Shown here in pieces: positions 56,675-60,000 of a DNA stretch of 60,000 nt. Each line of letters begins with the position of its first letter. Within the stretch, counting starts at the first letter, position 1. The stretch lies in assembly GCA_030704615.1 (NCBI GenBank), contig CM060734.1, forward strand, positions 26,352,001-26,412,000, read 5' to 3'. A program made the translations under genes and the position numbers. The stretch comes from Takakia lepidozioides. Its lineage: Eukaryota; Streptophyta; Takakiopsida; Takakiales; Takakiaceae. The notes beneath the pieces were generated by a model that was not told the DNA's origin, did not search any database, and worked only from the letters and a program-made list of their open reading frames with translations.

Positions 56675-57795
56675 GTGAGCATATGTGCAGATGGCACCCC
56701 TCTCGTGGGAAGAGTTCCCCATCTGGAAGGCGAAGAGAGATTCGGGTCTTGCAAACGGAAATTGGACACCCCTCCGGGATCGGATGCAGATTCCCATAGG
56801 GCGGACAGGGTGAACTTCTCGACGCCACGTGTTCCCTTGGATCAGAGATGGAATTGCGGAACATCCACAGGTGAGGGCTACTCTGCCCCAGACCGGACCC
56901 CTGCATCAAGCATTGTCACTGCAATGGTTGAAGACCAGAACGTGGTGCCGCATATAATCGAGTCCATGGGCTTGGACGAGGTTTGGCATATAGAACGCAC
57001 AAGTGCTGGATCTCGTGTGAAATGCGCGGCGATCAGGGCCACCAATCATGAAAAATGTACATCATTAATCTCCAGAGGGAAAGAACGCACTGTAGCTCCT
57101 ACATTCACGGGTTTGTTTCTCCCTTACGGACAAGGCGAGGCAAAGAACCACAAGTTCTGGTTCTGCGCTGACGATTGTGGGAGATGTGTGCATGGACAGT
57201 GAGGCCTTCCGTGGTAAGGAAGCCTACTCCACCAACCGTGTGGCTTGTGAAGATGGGCACAGGTCTCACTCACCGAGAGATCGCAATGCTGGAAGAGGCG
57301 GGTTTCTCCCTAGCCAGACATTCCATTGCACGTGAAGGTGCTTCAAGTGGAAGCGGTTCACGGGTACCTCCGCCTGACGCTCACTTGTGGCCAACCAGAC
57401 GGAATGGGAAGCTGGTTCGATGATTCCCTCCAACCGCAGAACACTACGGTAAAATTGAGTCCGCCAGAATGCTTCACGCTCGTGTTGCGGGAACAATGGA
57501 AGTGCCTGATCCAGGGTATGGTCGGGTCTTCACCATGATCTCATCCGCATCTGCGCTGCAGGACAGGACGTACGAAATCATTGTTTCCAATTTTCCCAAT
57601 TGTACATGTCCTGATTTTGTTGGTATGCTTTCAAGTAGTTTGGGAAAGAGAGGGAAGTTCATACCGTGCAAACACCTTTACTTCGTCTTCTTGAGAAGGA
57701 TGGTTTGTGATCCAAAGCGCGACTTCTTCATCCACCAAGCCACTATGAGTTTCAACGAAGTCAACACATTTCTACAGCGGGATACAAGCCCATAA
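56675..57795 (+). pseudogene. SWIM zinc-finger family gene, copy 2, 3' part
   Basis: The frame at 56,675-57,202 matches copy 1 (HLEGEERFGSCKRKL, VAPTFTGLFLPYG, HKFWFCADDCGRC). A missing base at about 57,200 shifts the frame; coding continues in VRPSVVRKPTPPTVWLVKMG and REIAMLEEAGFSLARH. A further frame at 57,326-57,538 has HGYLRLTLTCGQPDGMGSWF. The last, 57,469-57,795, has YEIIVSNFPNCTCPDF and then GKFIPCKHLYFVFLRRM, which is a SWIM zinc finger (C-x-C ... C-x-H), and ends EVNTFLQRDTSP. The first Cys/His cluster may be a GRF-like finger. The 5' end is cut by element D. It is the complementary half of copy 1. Confidence 0.6.
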
Positions 57796-57964
57796 AAATC
57801 TGTGTTTTCCTTGACTACAAGTTGTAATGGAATGACTGTTCAAGTCCAGTGACTCTCAATGTATGTCGTCTAACATCTTTGCTATGCGTGGGTCAATGCA
57901 TTTGTCGCATTGGTTTGTCATTCTCTTTTCATTAGCAAACACAAGAAACTACCTTCAGATAGAC

Positions 57965-58210
57965 AGATGATCAAATCAACCTCGTCTCAACACGAGGTTT
58001 ACTTGAAGTTCTCCAAATCCTCCTTGTGTTGACACAAGGATGATTTTAGTTCTCAGAAAACAACATCGTGTCAACATGAAGTTCATTTTTGTTCCAGGAA
58101 AACAACCTCGTGTTAACACGAGGTTTTGTTGAAGTTCTCCAAATCCCCCTTGTGTCAACACGAGGTTCATTTCAGTTCTACGAAATGAAGCTCCTGTTAA
58201 CAGAAGGTTG
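57965..58210. repeat. Palindrome array 5: CCTCGTGT/CCTTGTGT hairpins
   Basis: Six copies about 40-50 bp apart, with arms such as AACCTCGTG or TCCTTGTG and centres TCAA, TTGA, TCAA, TTAA, TCAA and TTAA. Spacers share GAAGTTCTCCAAATCC and TTTTAGTTC-type words. The array lies 170 bp after the SWIM gene. Confidence 0.75.
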
Positions 58211-59039
58211 AACTCCAGGAAAGCCCAAAACCCTTCATCCGTTTCACCTTCATGTGGTGAAATCAGCAGTTGGGGGCTCCACGGTTATAGGCCCACCTTC
58301 TTTGTGGTGACGTGGCATGACCTGGACCAGGCTCACGCCACGTCAGCATCAGCGCCTTGTCAGCAGCGTGAGCGTAGGCTCACGACACGTCATCATTGTG
58401 TGAGCGTACGCTCACACGCTCACGCGCCAGGCTCACGCGGTAGCGTCGTTGGGTCTCCTCAGCCCATATCCCAATCTGCATGCTCAAGAAACTGCAAAGT
58501 AGGTGAGGGTCCTCACCTAGTCCCATCACAAGCCCCCACAAAAACCAACAGGTTAGTGAGGATTGTGGAGCCCCAGGTGAATCACAGACCCTCACACTTG
58601 TCATCGATGTCAACTAAGAAATTCAAAAGCAAGATAAAGAGATAAGAACATGAGAATCCCTAAACTCCAAAGGCACCTTAAGCAATTGGGGAAGAGGGTT
58701 ATGCGCCATCACCACCCGCAACAAGCCGCCTCCACAAAGCAAATAAGCAATGAAGCAAAGTAGGCACAATCGCAAGGCACTAGAAAGGAGGGAGAGAACT
58801 TCCCATCATAAGCATCCTTGCTAAGCACAGAAAAAACCAGAGGAGGGAAGATGCCACTACATTCATAGCAGTGTTTCCCGCTGCAAGAGAGACAAGGCGC
58901 CGCCTTCGCGCCCCCCCAGGCGCGCTCGTCCAGCATGGGTACGACACCACAAACGGGGCAGCCACCGAAGCACGTCCGCCATAACACTCTCCTCGCAAGC
59001 TCAGAAGCACATCGCATGCTTCTGACAGCGGGAGAGACG
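58211..59039. other. Unassigned DNA with GCTCACGC motifs
   Basis: Around 58,330-58,440 AGGCTCACGC and its inverse GCGTGAGC recur at least six times and can pair with one another. AGGCTCACGCCACGTCAGC also matches 51,174-51,192 with one mismatch. No gene is recognised between 58,450 and 59,039. Confidence 0.4.
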
Positions 59040-59585
59040 ACATAGGGTTGTCCCCCGATTATTCATCCGTGGATGAAAAACAATAGGACGCATCCGTATA
59101 CCCTGACGGATTTCATCCGTAGCAAGGTAAAAAATAGGTTTTGGGGTAGGGGTTAGGGTTTCCACCATAATTAATCATAATTAGGGGTAGTAAAGATCAG
59201 TTCCGGGTCATAATCACATCATCCATAGACAGATCACTTGTGTTAGGATGAAAAAGTAGGGAATATCGTCCGTGGTAGCGCCTTACCTCCATCTAGGTAA
59301 CTCTATCATTCCTCACCAGACCATCCGGTATGGATAAAAAGAGTCAATAAAAGAGGAATGAAAAATTATCACCCTGGTAGTTTTTCATCCGGTACGGATG
59401 GAAAAACAGGATGTTGTTGGCAACCTCCATAGAGGTAATTTTTTTCTTCTATGGTGACTCATCCGGTATGGATGAGAGTCAATAAAGGAGGAATGACAAA
59501 GCCAAAAGAACCATCCTAGAGGTAATTCAGTGTCCATCCTGGTGGCTCAACCGGTATGGATGAAAAAACCTGATAGAGGATGAGA
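59040..59585. repeat. Palindrome array 6: CATCCGGTATGGATG hairpins
   Basis: Copies near 59,062, 59,093, 59,327, 59,388, 59,459 and 59,550 carry CATCCG-GTAC/TAT-GGATGA inverted repeats of about 15-17 bp. Spacers share AGAGTCAATAAA-GAGGAATGA and AGAGGTAATT. The spacing is irregular, 60-95 bp in the better part. Confidence 0.7.
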
Positions 59586-59619
59586 AAACAAGAAGTCAAC
59601 ACTGATAGTAAGCTGCCAA

Positions 59620-60000
59620 TTCCCAGTAGAGAGGGAGAGAGAGGGAGATACGGAGAGATGAGGGAAAGAAAAAAAAAAAAAGGGGGGGGGGGGACTTAGC
59701 AGCAACAGCTGTTGAGCTGCTGCTGCTCAGTCACTCCCCCCCCCTCCACCTGTTTTTTTTTTTGTTTTTTCCTCATCACTCCCTCTCTCTCTCTCTCTCT
59801 CCACATCCTGATGGGACAAAGGGAGAGATGCGGGAAAAGAGGGAGAGAGAGGGACAGAAGGAGAGAGGGACAGAGAGAGCGAAGGAGAGAGATGGACTGT
59901 TGAGGGGGAAAAAAGAAAAACAAAAGGTGGGGCGGTGGGGAGTAACTGAGCAGAGAGAGAGAGGGAGCAGCTGCTCAGTCACCCCCCCCCCCCCCCCCCC
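59620..60000. repeat. Second poly-G/poly-C foldback cluster (cut by window end)
   Basis: The same design as at 49,470-50,040: GAGGGAGAGA-rich arm, A run, G run, CTTAGCAGCAAC...CTGCTCAGTCA, C run, T run and CCTCATCACTCCC. At least two units; the last ends in a C run at the window edge. Confidence 0.7.

Overview
The window looks like nuclear DNA of a large, repeat-rich streptophyte genome. GT-AG introns interrupt several gene remnants. The transposons are of plant type: Ty3 elements of Tat/Ogre-like layout, a CACTA element with a TNP2-type transposase, and tRNA-derived SINE-like units. The style of the repeats and the SWIM zinc-finger family reminds me of charophyte algae such as Chara, but the sequence alone does not prove that. 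Nothing suggests a prokaryotic or organellar origin. Many reading frames are broken by single-base changes, some in homopolymers, so decay and assembly error are both possible. One run of about 500 N lies at 43,387-43,886.

Layout. 1-1,210: 5' part of a SWIM-family gene, cut by a retrotransposon. 1,211-12,713: Ty3 element A, minus strand, 3'-truncated. 13,600-16,458: a broken plus-strand gene whose intron holds a regular 116-bp palindrome array. 16,495-18,610: a SINE-like unit and a palindrome array arranged as a giant inverted repeat. 18,611-23,744: mostly unassigned DNA with an integrase fragment, a 136-bp tandem repeat and an acidic reading frame. 23,745-24,580: a third hairpin array with a SINE nested in it. 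24,627-38,003: Ty3 element B, minus strand, near full length. 38,010-42,605: element C, the same family on the plus strand, truncated at both ends. 42,836-44,110: two acidic gene tails around the N gap. 45,583-48,260: CACTA transposase remnants, minus strand. 48,700-50,040: CT-rich tandem repeats and poly-G/poly-C foldbacks. 51,580-53,717: a multi-exon minus-strand gene with amino-methyltransferase motifs. 53,840-54,355: a fourth palindrome array. 54,370-56,660: Ty3 element D from another lineage. 56,675-57,795: second SWIM-family copy. 57,965-60,000: two further palindrome arrays and another foldback cluster.

How the parts fit. Elements A, B and C define one family: LTR of about 1.1 kb, a tRNA-Arg-like primer site, a pre-gag reading frame that opens inside the LTR, gag with three zinc knuckles, pol (protease, RT, RNase H, integrase), a CTGTG minisatellite, and a large same-strand third ORF of about 1,255-1,393 codons followed by a polypurine tract. 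ORF3 is intact in B and recognisable in A and C.

The other main signal is the number of unrelated arrays of short perfect palindromes. In three of them the stems differ but the centre is the same, GTTGAC or its reverse complement GTCAAC, and neighbouring copies carry it in opposite orientations. That pattern and ORF3 are my best candidates for something undescribed.
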